NCBI RefSeq assembly: GCF_024713945.1
Contig: NC_134682.1
Location: forward strand, 4,131,001-4,195,000
Origin: Dermatophagoides farinae
Taxonomy: Eukaryota; Arthropoda; Arachnida; Sarcoptiformes; Pyroglyphidae
Length of the DNA stretch: 64,000 bases
Direction of reading: 5' to 3'
Part shown: piece after piece, positions 35,182 through 48,887 of the stretch
Numbering within the stretch: position 1 is the stretch's first letter
Layout of the letters: each line of letters opens with the position of its first letter
Notes under the pieces: generated by a model
What the model was told of the DNA's origin: nothing
The model's input: only the letters and a program-made list of their open reading frames with translations
The model's database searches: none
Program-made: the position numbers and the translations under genes

Positions 35182-36842
35182 GATTTTTTTCACAATCGTT
35201 AAATTTCAGAAAAAAAAAGAAAATTCAAATGTAAAACTTCAATAATGAACGATTTCAATAAATCGGAAATCAATCAATGATGACAATAATGACGATGTTA
35301 TCGTTATTCGATATATATTTGAATTCGATTTCCACGAAATCTAACACCTTTATATACCACATCATGTTGTTGGATGCATCAATATGAAATGTTTGTGAAT
35401 TTGAATTTTTTTTTTGATTTCTGTGTCTGTGTGTTATTGAAGAAAATACAACAACAGTGCAGAAAAAATAGCGTCATAAACAATCATCATAAATTGAATT
35501 TTATAACGGAATATAAACAGTGAATCATCAGATGAAACATCTTCATTTATTTTTTTTTCCAAAGAAAATGGAAGAAAAAAAAATTCATATTCATTCATGG
35601 CGCTTTTATTATTGAATTGATTGATTTTCAGACCTGTTGCTACTACTGCTTTACTGAATATTTTTCAATTCACAAAACACGAATAATCAATATATATATA
35701 TCAACAATGGCAGAAAACGAAAAATGATGAGAAAAAATTTAAATTTCAAATGATTCATATACATCTGGTTGCATACACTTGTGCATAAGTGTTTGGTATG
35801 TATGTGTGTGTGTGTGTTATTTTAATTTATAAAAAAAAAATTAAAATTCATTAATTTAATCCATACATACTGTAGTATTATTATCAGACCTCGAACACCA
35901 TTTTGATGTTTTTTAATTGCCGAAAGCCATATTACACACATACAGGAACCATTTACGTGTATTTTTCAATGACAAATGTTTGTTTTTTGTTGTTGTTGTT
36001 GTTTTGTTGTTCCAATTATGTTGAATAAAATTCCAAGTTCAAGAATCGTAAATCATTATGGATTGATTGCGCGTGATCCATGGTCGTCATATCGCCCATT
36101 ATCATCATCATCATCTTCATACAAATCATCATTGACCACCACCACCACCGCCAACAATTGTACATTAATCATTCACATTTAATTCATCAGAAGAATGTAT
36201 TATTTTCTCTCTTTTGTAAGAGATACACACTTTCAATTAACATTCCCACATACCATGAAAAGAGAAAGAGTGGTAGTGATTAGAATCAATCATTTTGAAT
36301 GATGATAAATTGATCATTTCCGATTTCAATTATTGTGGAAAAAATTTTTTTTTTTCCATTTTTCACACCATCAGATGGTCATACAAAAAATTAATGACTT
36401 TAAAATTTTTTTTTTTTTAATTTTCAATTTTTAACATTTATTTTCTCAACATTTAAAAATTGAAAAATTCATCAAGGAAGGTGTTGTTCAAATATGTAGG
36501 ATGGTGTTTAGTGTGTTTATATAAATGAATGAATTTTTAAACAAGGAACTTGATCATCATTATAATGCCTTCCCCCTTATCATAATTATTCAACCTTGTA
36601 ACCATTGTTGTTGTTGTTGTTGATGACGACGGTAATTTGTTATTCAGATTCACAAATATGAATGGCTAATTAATTTTGACGATGATCATTATGGAGATTA
36701 TATGATGATGATGATTTGTTTGAAATGAATAAAAAAATTTTGTAGATTTTTTTTTATCACTTTATCAAGTATTGTGATCTTCTTCAATTTGTTGAATATC
36801 CAGATATTCATCTATACGATCCAGTTGATGGGCTTGAAATAT
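35182..36842. other. Gap between the two cuticle protein genes
   Basis: About 1.65 kb. It has a (TG)n tract at 35803-35818, (GTT)n near 35984-36009, and T runs. A 36019-36182 frame is rich in Ser/Thr repeats and is not supported as a gene. No other feature seen. Confidence 0.6.
35347..35356 (-). promoter_or_regulatory. TATA box candidate of the short cuticle protein gene
   Basis: On the minus strand the sequence reads TATATAAAGG, about 166 nt upstream of the start codon at 35181. A strong match to the TATA consensus in an otherwise AT-rich region. Confidence 0.5.
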
Positions 36843-37816
36843 CTATGCTTGTGGTCGACCGCGAGCAGCAGCTTGTGCAGAAGCAGCAACAGAATTCTGA
36901 CGTTCTTCTGGTACTTCTTCGACACTGAAAGCAGCATCAGCAGAATCACGGTTAATAAGACCTTCTTCATTCGAACTGATTGTTGCCTGGTTTTTTATAT
37001 TTTATGAAGATTTTAGCTAAGCAAGATAAAAAGGAAATGGAATCGTAAAATGGTTGCCTACCTTGAAACCGTCCGGTCCGGCCGTATAATCCACTCGTCG
37101 TCTGCGGCCTTCAGCGTCCATTATATGATAGAAACCAACAATGTTACCGCCAGCATCTTGTCGTTCTTCTCGGGTCAATTGGGCACCACTTTCTTCATCA
37201 TTCACTGCATAGGAAAAAGAATATGGTTCAGGTGCTGGGTGCTGATTATCATCATCACGATCACGGACTGGTGCAGCAACGGCAGCGGATGTTGAAGGCC
37301 GTACTGGAATTTTAATAGCTGGTGCAGGTGCAGGTGCTTGAACTATTGGTCGTGAAGGAATTGGTCGTCTTGGAGCTGGTGCAGCAACTGCAGCATTTGG
37401 TCGTGGTAATTTAGTGCCACCAATAGCTTTTACTGGTGCTGGAACAGGTGCTGGTGCCGCTGGTCGTAGTTGAGCAGTTGAAAGAAGAGAATTGGAATCG
37501 ATTGGCTAATCACAAATATTTGGAAACAATTTCATTAGGACAAAAAAAATGAAACAAATATCATTACCGTTTGACTTATTCTGGGTGGTGGAACCAATGG
37601 TCGAGTAGGACTTTTTGCAAAAGCTTTACGGCCAGGACTTAAAGCTGGATTGACATATGATCGACCTTTCTGAGCGGAAACATTAATGACCATTACAGCA
37701 ATGGTCACTGCTATTATAATGAACTAAAATGATGGCCATTTGGATTAATTGTAAACAAAAATTTCATTCAAACTTGAAAAAAAAATTCAAATCAAATATA
37801 AAATCACCTTTTGCAT
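36843..37816 (-). CDS. Cuticle protein with Ala/Pro-rich linker and Rebers-Riddiford domain
   Basis: Exons 37808..37816, 37568..37723, 37062..37505 and 36843..36986 give 250 residues. As in the neighbour, the first coding exon holds three codons (MQK), and the signal peptide continues after the intron (FIIIAVTIAVMVINVSA). A basic Pro/Ala-rich stretch follows, with repeats of A-P-A-P-V-P and R-P-I-P-S-R-P. The chitin-binding domain is EPYSFSYAVNDEESGAQLTR, GNIVGFYHIMDAEGRRRRVD and YTAGPDGFKATI. The GFYHIMDAEGRRRRVDYTA core is RR-2-like, the type common in stiff cuticle. The C-terminal tail is Ala/Gln-rich. It is secreted and binds chitin. A CTATAAG element at 37909-37915 could be the TATA box. 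Confidence 0.9.
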
Positions 37817-40284
37817 GATGATAAAAATCGATTGATTTTTAATTGATGAAATATAAGATCAAATAAAGTGGTGATAGCTGATGAGCAAATAAGAAAGATA
37901 TATATCGGCTTATAGATGATCACTGATCACTGGCTATCAAATGAATGAATGAACAAATGAACACTGTGTTTCAATATTCACACTTAATATGCAATGGATA
38001 GATTGATTGGCTATAATGAACAACATACAACATAAAAATATTTCGACAGTGGTCAACAACAGTTGTGCGTATGTTTATCTTCTGGACGATAATTGAGAGG
38101 GCAGCCAAAACATGATTTGTTCATCATGACTTTAAATATGTGTGGCGTTCCGCAAAAAAAAAAAAATTTTTTTTCTTCTTGTTCAATCATTCATGATGAT
38201 GATGACGATAATGATGATGATGATGATGATGTATTCGAATTGCTGACAATGAACAACAAGACAAGAATTGTCTGTGTTTGTGTATGTCTGTGTTTGTGTA
38301 TGTTCTCTTTATAATTGATTTGTTTCTTCTTTCACTTATTCATCAATAATAATATATATGGATGCTTTTGGAGAATGAAGAGCCTAGCCCTGTTCCAGGA
38401 TCATGATTATTGTTACTGATGTCGTTATGATAATGCCAATAATGTAGCAAGGATCGACCACCTTTTTTTTCTATATTTGTTGTAATTCATAATCATTCAT
38501 TAAAATTAAAATATAAATAAATAGAAAGAAAAAAAAATAATAATTTCAATGCTCACCACTATGATCCATCAATCCATTGATATGATGGAAAAGAGTATGA
38601 ATTATTATTATTATTATTAGAACGAATTGTCATGTGTATGAACCACCATATGAACGCGCATGTACATTTTCATAATTTGATTGGGCTTATCTTCAGATCT
38701 TTTAGATTGGAATTTATGATTAGTCAATATATTCAATTCAGTTGATTTTGATTCTTTTGAATTGTGAATTTTGGTTAAAATTGAGACATTTATTGCCATT
38801 GTCGGATATATCAAAATGGACATGATGAATGATCCTTGAATCCTTCCTGATATTTATGCGTAGCTACCAATCATCGATTGACAAGTTGAATATATGTTTC
38901 TGTTTGTGTGTGTGTGTGTGTGTGTTCGATTGTGGAGGAAATTATTATCCATCGATCATCGATTGGAAGATGATTTGAAATGTTTTCGATGAGAAAAAAA
39001 GCCATCACAAATTATCATTGAATAAATATATGATTTTGGATTGTTTTCATTTTTTTTGTTGCAAAAAAAATATTTGGCCAATTCGTAGAATAAAAATGAT
39101 GATTATAATCCTAAAAGAAAGTGGAGAAAAAAATTAAACCTCGACATCGACATTAACATTCATATTCATATATATAACCAATGACAAGATGATTGTTGTT
39201 GTGTTGAGAATCATCATTTTGTTTCAAAATGAAAAAGAAAAAGTAAAAAAAAAAAAAATTTCAAGGTAGCCCCGAACGGGTCAAATATACGTTGAAATTA
39301 TTATTAGGATTGGCAACCACCAATAATAATAATAATAATTCATATATTCACTAGACAAATTGCCCTCAATGATAATGATTCCCTTATTAGGAGAGAATCT
39401 ATTAGAGGCTGAAAAAAAGAAAAATAAAAACAAAAAAATTTTCATTACCATTATTAAATTAGAAAATTTTTTCCAAGAAAAAGAAGAAACATTTCCAATT
39501 TGTATCGTTGTTTTTTTGTTTTGTTTTTGAAAGTGATTTATCGCCATCATCAATGATGAATAGATTGATTCGAATGTTTGTGTGTGTGTGTGTGTGTGGC
39601 GGTAAAACATTGTATATCGATTGTATCGATTTGATTCATTCGAAAAAATTGATTCATTTTGTTCGTGATGAGAAAAAAAAACAAACAAAAAAGATTTGGC
39701 CCATAATTTTCTAAAACGAAAAAAATGATGATTAGACTTGCTAAAATGTACAAAAAACAAAAAAAAAAACAAAAATGATGATCATCATCATCAATTAACG
39801 TTCGTTCTTCCTTTTGGGCTACAATTCTGAAATTAGTACGTATCTAATTGAAAAATTTAAAATTAAGATTTTATTTCGTTTTATTTTATTTCATTTTTGT
39901 CCATATATTAAAATTAAATCAACATTTATATATTTGATGGACATAATCATCATTATCATTTATTGTTGTTGTGAATAGATTGTTGTCCTTGACTGTTTTG
40001 GTTTGTGCGTAAATTTTTTTTTTTTTTTTTTTGAAGAAAAAAAACGATCTCACAATGAATTATTGGTCAAAGAAAAAAAAGATGTTTTTTTGGTTATTTT
40101 TTCGGTTTTTGGTTATTAGACAACATTTGTGATTTGTGATTGATCAAAAAAATCAATCAATTTTCGAATCATCAGAAAATGAAATGTGAAATGTGAAGTT
40201 GTTTTTTGTGTGTTTGTGTGTGTGTATATAATGAAGGGTAATGAATGAACGCACCATCTAGTGGCGATCGATTTAATTTCATTT
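37817..40284. other. Intergenic gap between cuticle and small heat-shock genes
   Basis: 2.5 kb with no supported gene. (GAT)n at 38193-38231, (TG)n at 38907-38924 and 39580-39599, and T or A runs up to 16 nt are visible. A candidate 68-residue frame on the minus strand (38617-38823) has no recognisable features. Confidence 0.6.
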
Positions 40285-41020
40285 TTAAACTTGACGAAGA
40301 ATTTCCACATCAATTGCCTGGTCTTCATAATCATCAAATTGGTCATCATCTTCATCATCACTTGGTGAATGATCTTCACCACTTTCATTGTTAACATCAA
40401 CATCATCATCATCATCATCGTCATGAATTTTTTTCGGCGCTTCAATAAACAACAGATTTTCTGTTGTTATCCATGATGTAACTTCTTCAGGACGAATTGC
40501 TTTTGGTAAAATGTATTCACGATAAAAATGATTGGTCACATATTCTTTACCATTGTCAAGTTTTTCACGATGTGCAGCCGACACAAGAAAACCTTTACGA
40601 AATGCACGTACTTTTAAATCGTCTGGCGATAATTCAATGACATCCAAAATCAATTGAAATTTACTTGGTCGTATGAGAATTTCACCCAATTGTTTTAGTT
40701 GATTTTCACCAGATTCCAAATGATGATCACCATCTTTAGCCAACAATGTGGACAGACATTCTTCTGTTTCCATCGATGCTGATGATTGTCTTCGAAAACT
40801 ATGTATATATGTAAGAAAACAAAAATCATCATAAAAAATGATTAATTTAATAATAATCAATCAATCTCAATCTCAGTTTTTTTTTCTCCTGTTTCAGAAA
40901 TCAAAATCAAGTGAAAATGACAAACTTTTTATTAATGAATGGATTATTATAGAAATTTGCTGCAAATGTCAATTGTGGTAATGAAACACGACGTGCCGAT
41001 GAATGTAAACGATGTGCCAT
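40285..41020 (-). CDS. Small heat-shock protein (alpha-crystallin domain) with acidic tail
   Basis: Exons 40926..41020 and 40285..40798 (127-nt intron; a gtttgt donor is the only GT that keeps phase) give 202 residues. The alpha-crystallin domain lies at about residues 78-155: KFQLILDVIELSPDDLKVRA, GFLVSAAHREKL, and the beta8-9 region ENLLFIEAPKK. It is an ATP-independent chaperone that should form oligomers. Unusually, the C-terminal extension is about 45 residues, strongly acidic (an Asp run at 158-164 and further Asp/Glu blocks), and ends AIDVEILRQV, where I-D-V could serve as the I-x-I/V anchor that links dimers. No heat-shock element was recognised upstream. The tail is far more acidic than the usual short flexible tail of this family. 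Confidence 0.85.
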
Positions 41021-42804
41021 TATTATTGTTAGAAACGAAATGATAATAATAATAATTTTTTAAAATGATGACAAATTATCATTCACCACCAATTACAACG
41101 ACAATGACAATGACAACAAAAACAAAAACAAAAACAAAAACAAAAACAAATTTAAAATCATAAATTTATTTATCGAAAATGAAACGAAGAAAAAAAAATG
41201 AATCATTTCATATCATTACAACCGAATGTTTATATACAAACATACACACACACACACGAACGATCACAGAGACAAATCATTTGATGTTTTTCTGTATTGA
41301 AAACAGAATTTTTTTTTATTTTTTTTTGATAGATATGTGTCACTTTGTACAGTTTGTTACGTTATTATTATATTGATATAAGACAAGAATTTCACATTTT
41401 AATTCATTCATTCATTCATATTGTCAACAAGTTTTCATGTTCTGTAGTTATTCATTTTACATATATATCAAGATTATTCCATAATATTTTGGGTAAATGT
41501 TTGTAAAGAACATACAAACTTTACAAAATACCAAAAAAAAAAAAAATGATGTATACGAAAAACATACACACACACACACAAATGATTGATGACAAAAGTG
41601 TTGAAAAATTTTCCTTTATTTTTTGTTCGTTGTTCCCACTGATTCAGATCCATCATTATCATCATCATCATCATCGTCATCATCAACGTTTTGTTGAACA
41701 AATTCAAATGGCATTTATTAAATTTTTATTCGCCCGCCAAAACCAAAAAAAAAAAAAAAAAAACAAAAATATTCTATTCACACACCGTACGCACACACAC
41801 ACACTATATGAACAAAAATTCTATATTCGAATCATCATCATCATCATTATTATGTTATTTTTGCAATTCGGCGTGACAATTAATGAATAAGTGATGCATT
41901 GAATTCAAACAAAAAAAAAAATTTTCCGTCATTATCATCCATCGTCTTCATCATCATATGGTTTGGAATGTTTATTTTTAGTGTTTTTATAAATATAAAA
42001 ATTGAAAATATGAATGAATGAATGAATGAATGTGCCGATATCAACACACACACACACACACACACACACTATTTCAGTGTGTAATTATGATGATGATTTT
42101 TGTTTTTTTGGGTTTTTTTTCGTCTCTTCCTCTGGGGTTCATTCGTGTTTGTTCGTCTCGGGTGGTTGTTGATTTGATTCGCATGTTTTGTAACATTTTT
42201 TTTTTTGATTTGTTTTGTTTTGTTTGTTTTCACTCTTGAAATCCAAAAAAAAAAACTTATTCGAAAATGGCATTAGACCGCAACGAAACAAAAAAAACAG
42301 AAAGTTATTTTCTGAATTTATATGCAAATTATGTTCGAATTAAACCATAATAATAATAATAATAATGGCAAACGAGAAAAGTAGAGAGAGAGAGAGGGCA
42401 CGTGTTTTTGTTTTTTTGCCCAATCTTCCAACCAAAAATGATCAGAATCAGCAATTTTAATTAATTTATAAATTCCCAACACCATCATCATCATCATCAT
42501 CATCATCAACATTTTTTAGTGGTGAATTTATAATGATCATCATCATCATCTTGATGAACAAAAAAAAAATAACATACACCATCGTTTTTTTTCATTATTT
42601 TATTTCATTATTAAAAATAACGAAACCAAAAAAAAAAAAAATTCTCAATTTATTTTTAGCTCATCATGATGATCATCAGAAAAAAAAATAAATGGCGACT
42701 TGAGAACATGAGATACAATCTTTTTTTTTTTTTTTTTGCTCATGAAATTTCTATAGAATATATTTTTTGCTATTTCGCCATGTTTTTTTTTAATTTATTC
42801 ATCA
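41021..42804. other. Intergenic gap, includes (AC)n 42044-42069
   Basis: 1.8 kb with no supported gene. It contains (CAAAAA)n near 41115-41149, (CAT)n at about 41656-41675, a 19-nt A run at 41744-41762, (AC)n 42044-42069 and (CAT)n at 42484-42507. The promoter of the small heat-shock gene should lie at the left end. Confidence 0.65.
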
Positions 42805-45800
42805 TTAAAATTGTGGACTCATATTCTTCGAAATTCGTATCAAAAATGTACGAATCTCCATTGGTCCAATTTCAACGTCCATAGTATTCGAATCGAATGG
42901 TTTACCAACATTATGGTCATTTTTATTATTATTAAATGATGATTGATAATTAAATCTTAAACGATCATCCAATGCATTGATTGGTTGATTGGCAGCTAAA
43001 GTCATCTCTTCAGCATCAATTATATTGAATGTAGTGAATAATTTTCGTAGATTTACAGTCACTTTTTTACTATTATATTCGTTATGTTGATAAATATTTT
43101 CTAAACGAATCAATAAATTACCATATGACCATTGTTCTAATGTTAATAAATGTATTTGTGGTGGTAATTCTGTTTCCAGTAATGAATAATTATTTAACGA
43201 TATTGATTGTCGATAATGATGATGATGATGTTGTTGACGTTTGTTTAGTTTACTGAAAGCCATTATAGGTTCCATATAAAATTGTTGTGATAATGGTCGA
43301 TGATAATCAGAATCAGAGTGGCCAAAATTAAACAATAATAATCGATGTCGGCCACGAATAACTAGACCATGACCATCGATACCAGTTTCATTCAATGCTT
43401 CATCCACACCAAAACCATCATCATGTAATAATCGTCGATGTACCATTAATTCAATTGTTCCATCACTAGGACTAGTACCACCTTGTGATCGATCAGTTAA
43501 CACTGCCATAGATCTACCATGATCTCCTAAAATGATACGAGAATTGACCGGATAATAATTACCGGCAATAGGTTCTTCAATTTCAAATGGCCATGTACGA
43601 CGATAATTCCATTTTCTATATATTAATTGTCGTCCATTAGCATCCGTATAGAATTGACCATTATTTCCATAATTTTTTATTTGATATTGAACAACAATTT
43701 CTTTACCAATATTATCCAATATGGATATAGGTTCAATAACGTAATCAAATTCAACAAATTTACTATCCTTTGTCAATCGTATAATTTGTCCAACATTTGA
43801 ATCAAATCGTTGATGTACTTCTTGTACAATACCATAATTATTATCCACATAAAGAATAGCTTCAACAACATGACCATATGGATAGGTACGTTGTGCATTC
43901 GGTCGAAAAATGTAAGCACCACTTGAACGATTTATTTGAAGTTTATTATCACCAACAGCACCTTCATAATAACGGAATCGATTCTGAAATGAAAAAGGAA
44001 AACTTTGACCGACTGCTATCTGTATTGGTTGTCCATTTTGATCAAAATATAAATCAAAATTATTGCCAGATAATTTAATATTATTCGAATCAATACGTTT
44101 TCCTTGTATTAATCGAGCTGTTTTTTCCGTCGCAATCAATGATGATCTTATTGTATAGGTTTCAATACCTAATGCTGTTACATTCACTTTGAATACAATT
44201 TCAACATTTGAATCGTAACGATGTGATCGTCCAGGTATATCACGTATCCATTCAGGTATCGGTATTAATATTGCCGGTATTGTATGACCTTTAGCATCGA
44301 AAACTTGATAAAAAAATTTTTCATTTACAGGCAAACGAATCCTATGATCTGATAATGGATGCGATAATGGATTATACAAGGTAACAGTAAAACTATGACC
44401 ACTTTCTGTTATTGGACAAGAACTAATATTTAATTCATTACAATATTGTAATTGTTCAGGTTGTGAATGAAATTCTAGGCCCAAATTTTTGGCAATATTT
44501 CCGAAACTTTGACTAATAACTTGTTGACATTCAACAATGGCTTTATGAAGTAATCGTGCATAATCATTGGCAACATGTTGTTTTTCTGTTCCTATTGAAC
44601 GACAAAAATTGAAAATTGAAAATTCAAAATAATAATGATGATGATGATGATTACAGCATACCTGATACAGCATCATGATGTTGTAAAATGCCCATTGCTT
44701 CACGAAGATTTGTTATATTATCATCGAATCGGCCATTATTTATGGCCAATGCATCCAATTGTTTACATGCTTGTAACCAATTATTTGCAACACGTTCCAT
44801 ACGTTTCAATGATGGTCTTGATGTATAATATCCAGTCCAATATGCATGTGGATCGGATGCATATGGAAAATAATCATCATTTTTACTAGTCCATGTATGA
44901 TTACTATTCCAAAGTGCTTTTGTATAACATGTTGGTGTTGAATAAAATGTACGTACATTGGATTTGTGATCAACATTTATGGCATCTATTAATTTATCCA
45001 TATTTTTATACCATTGATGAGCGGATTGATAATTGAAATCAGTACCCATTGGAAACATTATATGATTTGTTGCATAATAATAGGAATATTTTCTTGCTAA
45101 TTTTTGAAATTTTTCCACAATTTCTGGTACATTATATTCTTCGGAATTTTTATTATCAACAATAGGATCATTTTCACCACCAACAAGATCCCAATCTAAT
45201 CCATTTGGTGGACCATAACCCATTTGCATCATACCAGTGAAAATATCACTACGATTACCAAGATCATCTGAACCTTGCCATACATGTTCCAATGTATGAT
45301 GATATTGACGATAACGACGATCCTGATAATCTTCACGTGCAAAATACATTGCATCATAACCCATTTGAGCATAAAGGCTAGCCATTTCACGTGAATGTCC
45401 AAATGGATCAATTTGCCATGTAACACGTGGTCGGCCACATTTACCAAATGTATCATTTAAACGTCGTAAACCCCATGTAGATTGATCGATTAATGATTGA
45501 TAATGTGTGGTCGCTTCATCCGGCATTGACCAACCACCATTGATAAATTCAAATTGACCTTTTTTTTGAAATCATATCAAATATAGGTAAAATTAATCAG
45601 CCAATCAATTAATCAAAATCTAAATCAAAACTTACCAGTACGAACCAATTCTCTTACAATTGAACGCATTTTTTCATCCTGTTCAAGCCACCATTTCCAA
45701 AAATATGCTGTCTCAACATAAATAAATTTACGTTGTTTATTACGTATCAATTCATCGATCACCGTATCCAGGATATATTGTACACCAGCATTTTGGATCC

Positions 45801-46053
45801 ATTGTTTTGTACCATAATAATATTGATCAACTGTTTTTAGCCAGCCAACATCATCATGTGTATGCGGAACCAGGTGGACATATAATTTTGTTGGATCCGA
45901 TATTTCCACAATGGTGGGACATTTACGAAAATCACATTTTTCAGGAAGATCATCTTCTAATTCAATTCGAACAGCATGAATGATTCGAACAACGGGAATA
46001 ATAATTAGCAATGAAAATGCAAATAACTTCAGTGGCAATAATTTCAATTTCAT
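42805..46053 (-). CDS. MAN2B1: Lysosomal alpha-mannosidase (glycoside hydrolase family 38)
   Basis: Removes alpha-linked mannose during lysosomal breakdown of N-glycans. Exons 45636..46053, 44662..45558 and 42805..44591 (introns 77 and 70 nt) give 1033 residues, against about 1010 in mammals. A signal peptide is visible ([20 protein letters not shown]). The start is the ATG at 46053, because the longer frame begins with a non-ATG codon. Zinc ligands His66 and Asp68 lie in [18 protein letters not shown]. The nucleophile Asp190 lies in [12 protein letters not shown], and the third zinc region is HHDAVSGT, split by intron 2. The C-terminal part contains the beta-sheet domains of the family ([39 protein letters not shown]). 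Group I mites also carry glycosidases in the gut, so a digestive role is possible. Confidence 0.95.
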
Positions 46054-46324
46054 TGTTGTCACTATGAATTTCTAATGCAAAAAAAAAAATACGAAGAAAA
46101 TAAATGAACAACAACAAAAAAAATACGCATCAATATTTACAAAATAATCAGTTGAAGAAGATTTTCTTTATTCAACATTTTTTTTTTTTAATATCAAAAC
46201 AAAGACAAGATAAGAAAAAAAATAATAATCAAGTTGACATTTGTATATGATATCAACAGAAAAAAAATAAACATTAAAAATAGAAATAGAATAGAATAGA
46301 ATGATGATGATGATTATACACAAA

Positions 46325-46957
46325 TCAATCGATGGTAATGACTTCAATCACAGTGGTGGTGGCAGTAGAAGCAGTAGAGGGTAATTTTGATTTTAAAATC
46401 GAACATTTTGATTTTGATGATACTGATGTTGTTGTCGCTGCTGCTGCTGCTGTTGATGGTGATGGTGATGATGATGATAATGATGGTCGCCATTCCAAAT
46501 GAAGAATATTTCGATGATAATCATGTTGATGATGATCATATCGAAAATTTGGACTAAAACGTTTTTTCAATGGTAATTTTCTTGGATCAATTGAACGTTT
46601 TATTAAGGATTTTTCCATGGATTTATTTTTTTTGTTTTTCAACATTGATTTGGATGATGATGATGATGAACAATTATTTTCAATAATAGTCGTTGGTTGA
46701 TGGGCAACAATATAAAGATGTCTTTTAAGTAATTCAGTTGTTGTTCGCCGCCTAATATGATGATAAATATTCATTAATGCTTTACAATGTTTACAGATAA
46801 TGATCCATGGTTTTGGTCCTTGTCGATAATTGGGAAAATAATTAAAAAGTGATCTTGGTAATGGCCATGATTTTGATATGTATGATGATGATGATGATGA
46901 TGATGATTTTTTTAATCTGGCAACGCTAAAACTTGATTTAGACATATTTTTGGTCAT
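46325..46957 (-). CDS. Small BED-type zinc-finger protein
   Basis: Single-exon frame of 210 residues; I take the ATG at 46957 (a second Met is 5 codons in). Residues about 46-85 read PKPWIIICKHCKALMN, RRRTTTELLKRHL and YIVAHQ. This is the BED finger pattern: Trp/aromatic, C-x2-C, a Thr-x-x-Leu turn, then H-x5-H. The flanks are Ser-rich and basic (KNKKNKSMEKSLIKRS, LPLKKRF), as in DNA-binding proteins, and the end is Ala/Thr/Ser-rich low complexity. BED fingers are common in transposase-derived host proteins and chromatin factors. No transposase domain is seen here. It lies 271 nt upstream of the mannosidase gene start, on the same strand. Could be a spurious frame, but the finger argues for a real gene. 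Confidence 0.6.
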   Translation of the reverse strand: MTKNMSKSSFSVARLKKSSSSSSSSYISKSWPLPRSLFNYFPNYRQGPKPWIIICKHCKALMNIYHHIRRRTTTELLKRHLYIVAHQPTTIIENNCSSSSSSKSMLKNKKNKSMEKSLIKRSIDPRKLPLKKRFSPNFRYDHHQHDYHRNILHLEWRPSLSSSSPSPSTAAAAATTTSVSSKSKCSILKSKLPSTASTATTTVIEVITID

Positions 46958-47368
46958 CAATTTAAATTCAATATAAGCGTGTTACACATGTGTTACATGT
47001 GCGTGTATTCGATTTGAGTGAATTTGAACCATGCCGATTTTTCCAAAAAAAAAAAAAAAAAAGAAAACATTCGATATTCATATATCAAACAAAAACACTC
47101 ACACATACATAGATTCAATGACGACGGTTCAAAGAGTAAACTGAAGTCCTAGATGGTTATTTGACTTTTATAGGAAAAAAAATCCACTGTAACAGATAAC
47201 ATTGTGTTTTTTGTTTTGATTATGTTTATCATACCTCCATAAAAAAATCGACCCTAGGGACATTTTTTTGTTTTTGTTGTTACGTTTGGTGGTAGAAAAA
47301 AAAATGTGTTTCTGTGCTTTGCTGTGTGTGCGTGTGTGTGTTTGTTTTATTTTCTAATTGTTTTTTGT

Positions 47369-47402
<34 letters not shown>

Positions 47403-48844
47403 GTTTTTGTTTAAATAATGCTAAATAGCAGTAGTAGACTATGTTTTTTTATGCCATAACGTTGATGATGATTCGAATGATAAAAAATTTTTTTTTGTTT
47501 GTGTTTGTAAATGACAGATAAATAATACACACACACATTATAAACAAAACAAAAAAAATGGTCAGCAAAATCAAGGTCATCTTCATCTTATTTTGACCTT
47601 CAGTAGTAACAGTTGTAGTAGGCAGTAGAATATGGATGGAATAATAAAATAATCAATTCGTTTCGAATTTTAAAAAACAAAAAAAAAATTATTAGTAAAA
47701 TCGAACGATTGCTGCTGTAAATCCAAACATTTTTTTTTTCGAAAATTATCCATTTTCTTTGAACATCAAAAGATGGCGACCAAATCTATAGTAGAGATTA
47801 TATAATAATAATATACTGCTATCATTTTTTGATTTATTATTATTTCAATACAAACCAATTGTAGTAGTAGAAGTAGTAGTAGTAGTAGTAGCGTGATAAA
47901 ATATTCTGCATGTGAAAGATATGAAAATTTTTTTTTTTTTTTAGTAGTGGTCAGTGAAAGAGTTGAGATGACATGAAAACATACACACATTTTTTTATTA
48001 AAACCAGAGGGGGCCATACTCGAATACACCATCCACATTGCCCGTGGTGTGAGTGTGTGGGGGGAAGGAAGAAAGAAAAAAAAGAATGAAATTTTCAAGG
48101 CGTTGGCATGTTGCCTGAATGATGATGTTTAGCCGACAATGATTATAATGTTCGGAAAAATGATTGTTGTTATTTTGTTAGGGCGATGAATTGTCAAACA
48201 AAATACAAACATTGTGGTCAGTCATTTTTACGATAATAACAATAACAATAATAAACAACAACAACAACAACAAATCAAACGCATTGAAAATTTAAACGAA
48301 AAAAAAAAATTCAATTTTCAAAACCGCAAAACGCACGCACATCATCATCATCCTCTTTTATCCGAGATTGCATAATTTTTTTCCCGGTTCTTCAGCGCAA
48401 GATCAATCAATATATATATTTAATATATCCGCCAAAACAAAAAAATTATTCCATGTTGAAATGCATTGAAATTTCATTAATTATTTTTTTTTCTTGAATC
48501 ATCATTACCATCATCATCATTGTTGTTTGATGTTGAATCGGCAAAATAAAAATAAAAATAAAAATTTCCATTTTATTTGGAACAAAATTTTTTCGAGTAA
48601 GTCAATAATCTGTATGTGATGATGATGGGAGTTTCTTCTTTTTTGGTCTTTTCCTTATTACTTTATATATTATTATTATATTATTAAACATAAAAATTGA
48701 TTGATGATTGAAGAAATCAGTTATAGTTTGTTATTAACAATGTGTTTATTATTATCTTTTTTGGAAATGTAATGTAATCATCATCAAAAATTATTATATT
48801 GTAGTATATGTTTTTTAATGTCTATTTTTTTATGACATCTTAAT

Positions 48845-48887
<43 letters not shown>

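Noticed and set aside
36019-36182. Short Ser/Thr-rich frame between the two cuticle genes
   Set aside because: No signal peptide, no conserved core, and its composition follows (CAT)n and (ACC)n repeats.
39281-39772. 163-codon minus-strand frame between the cuticle and heat-shock genes
   Set aside because: Low-complexity Phe/Ser/His content from A/T and (CA)n runs; no signal peptide, motif or relative seen.
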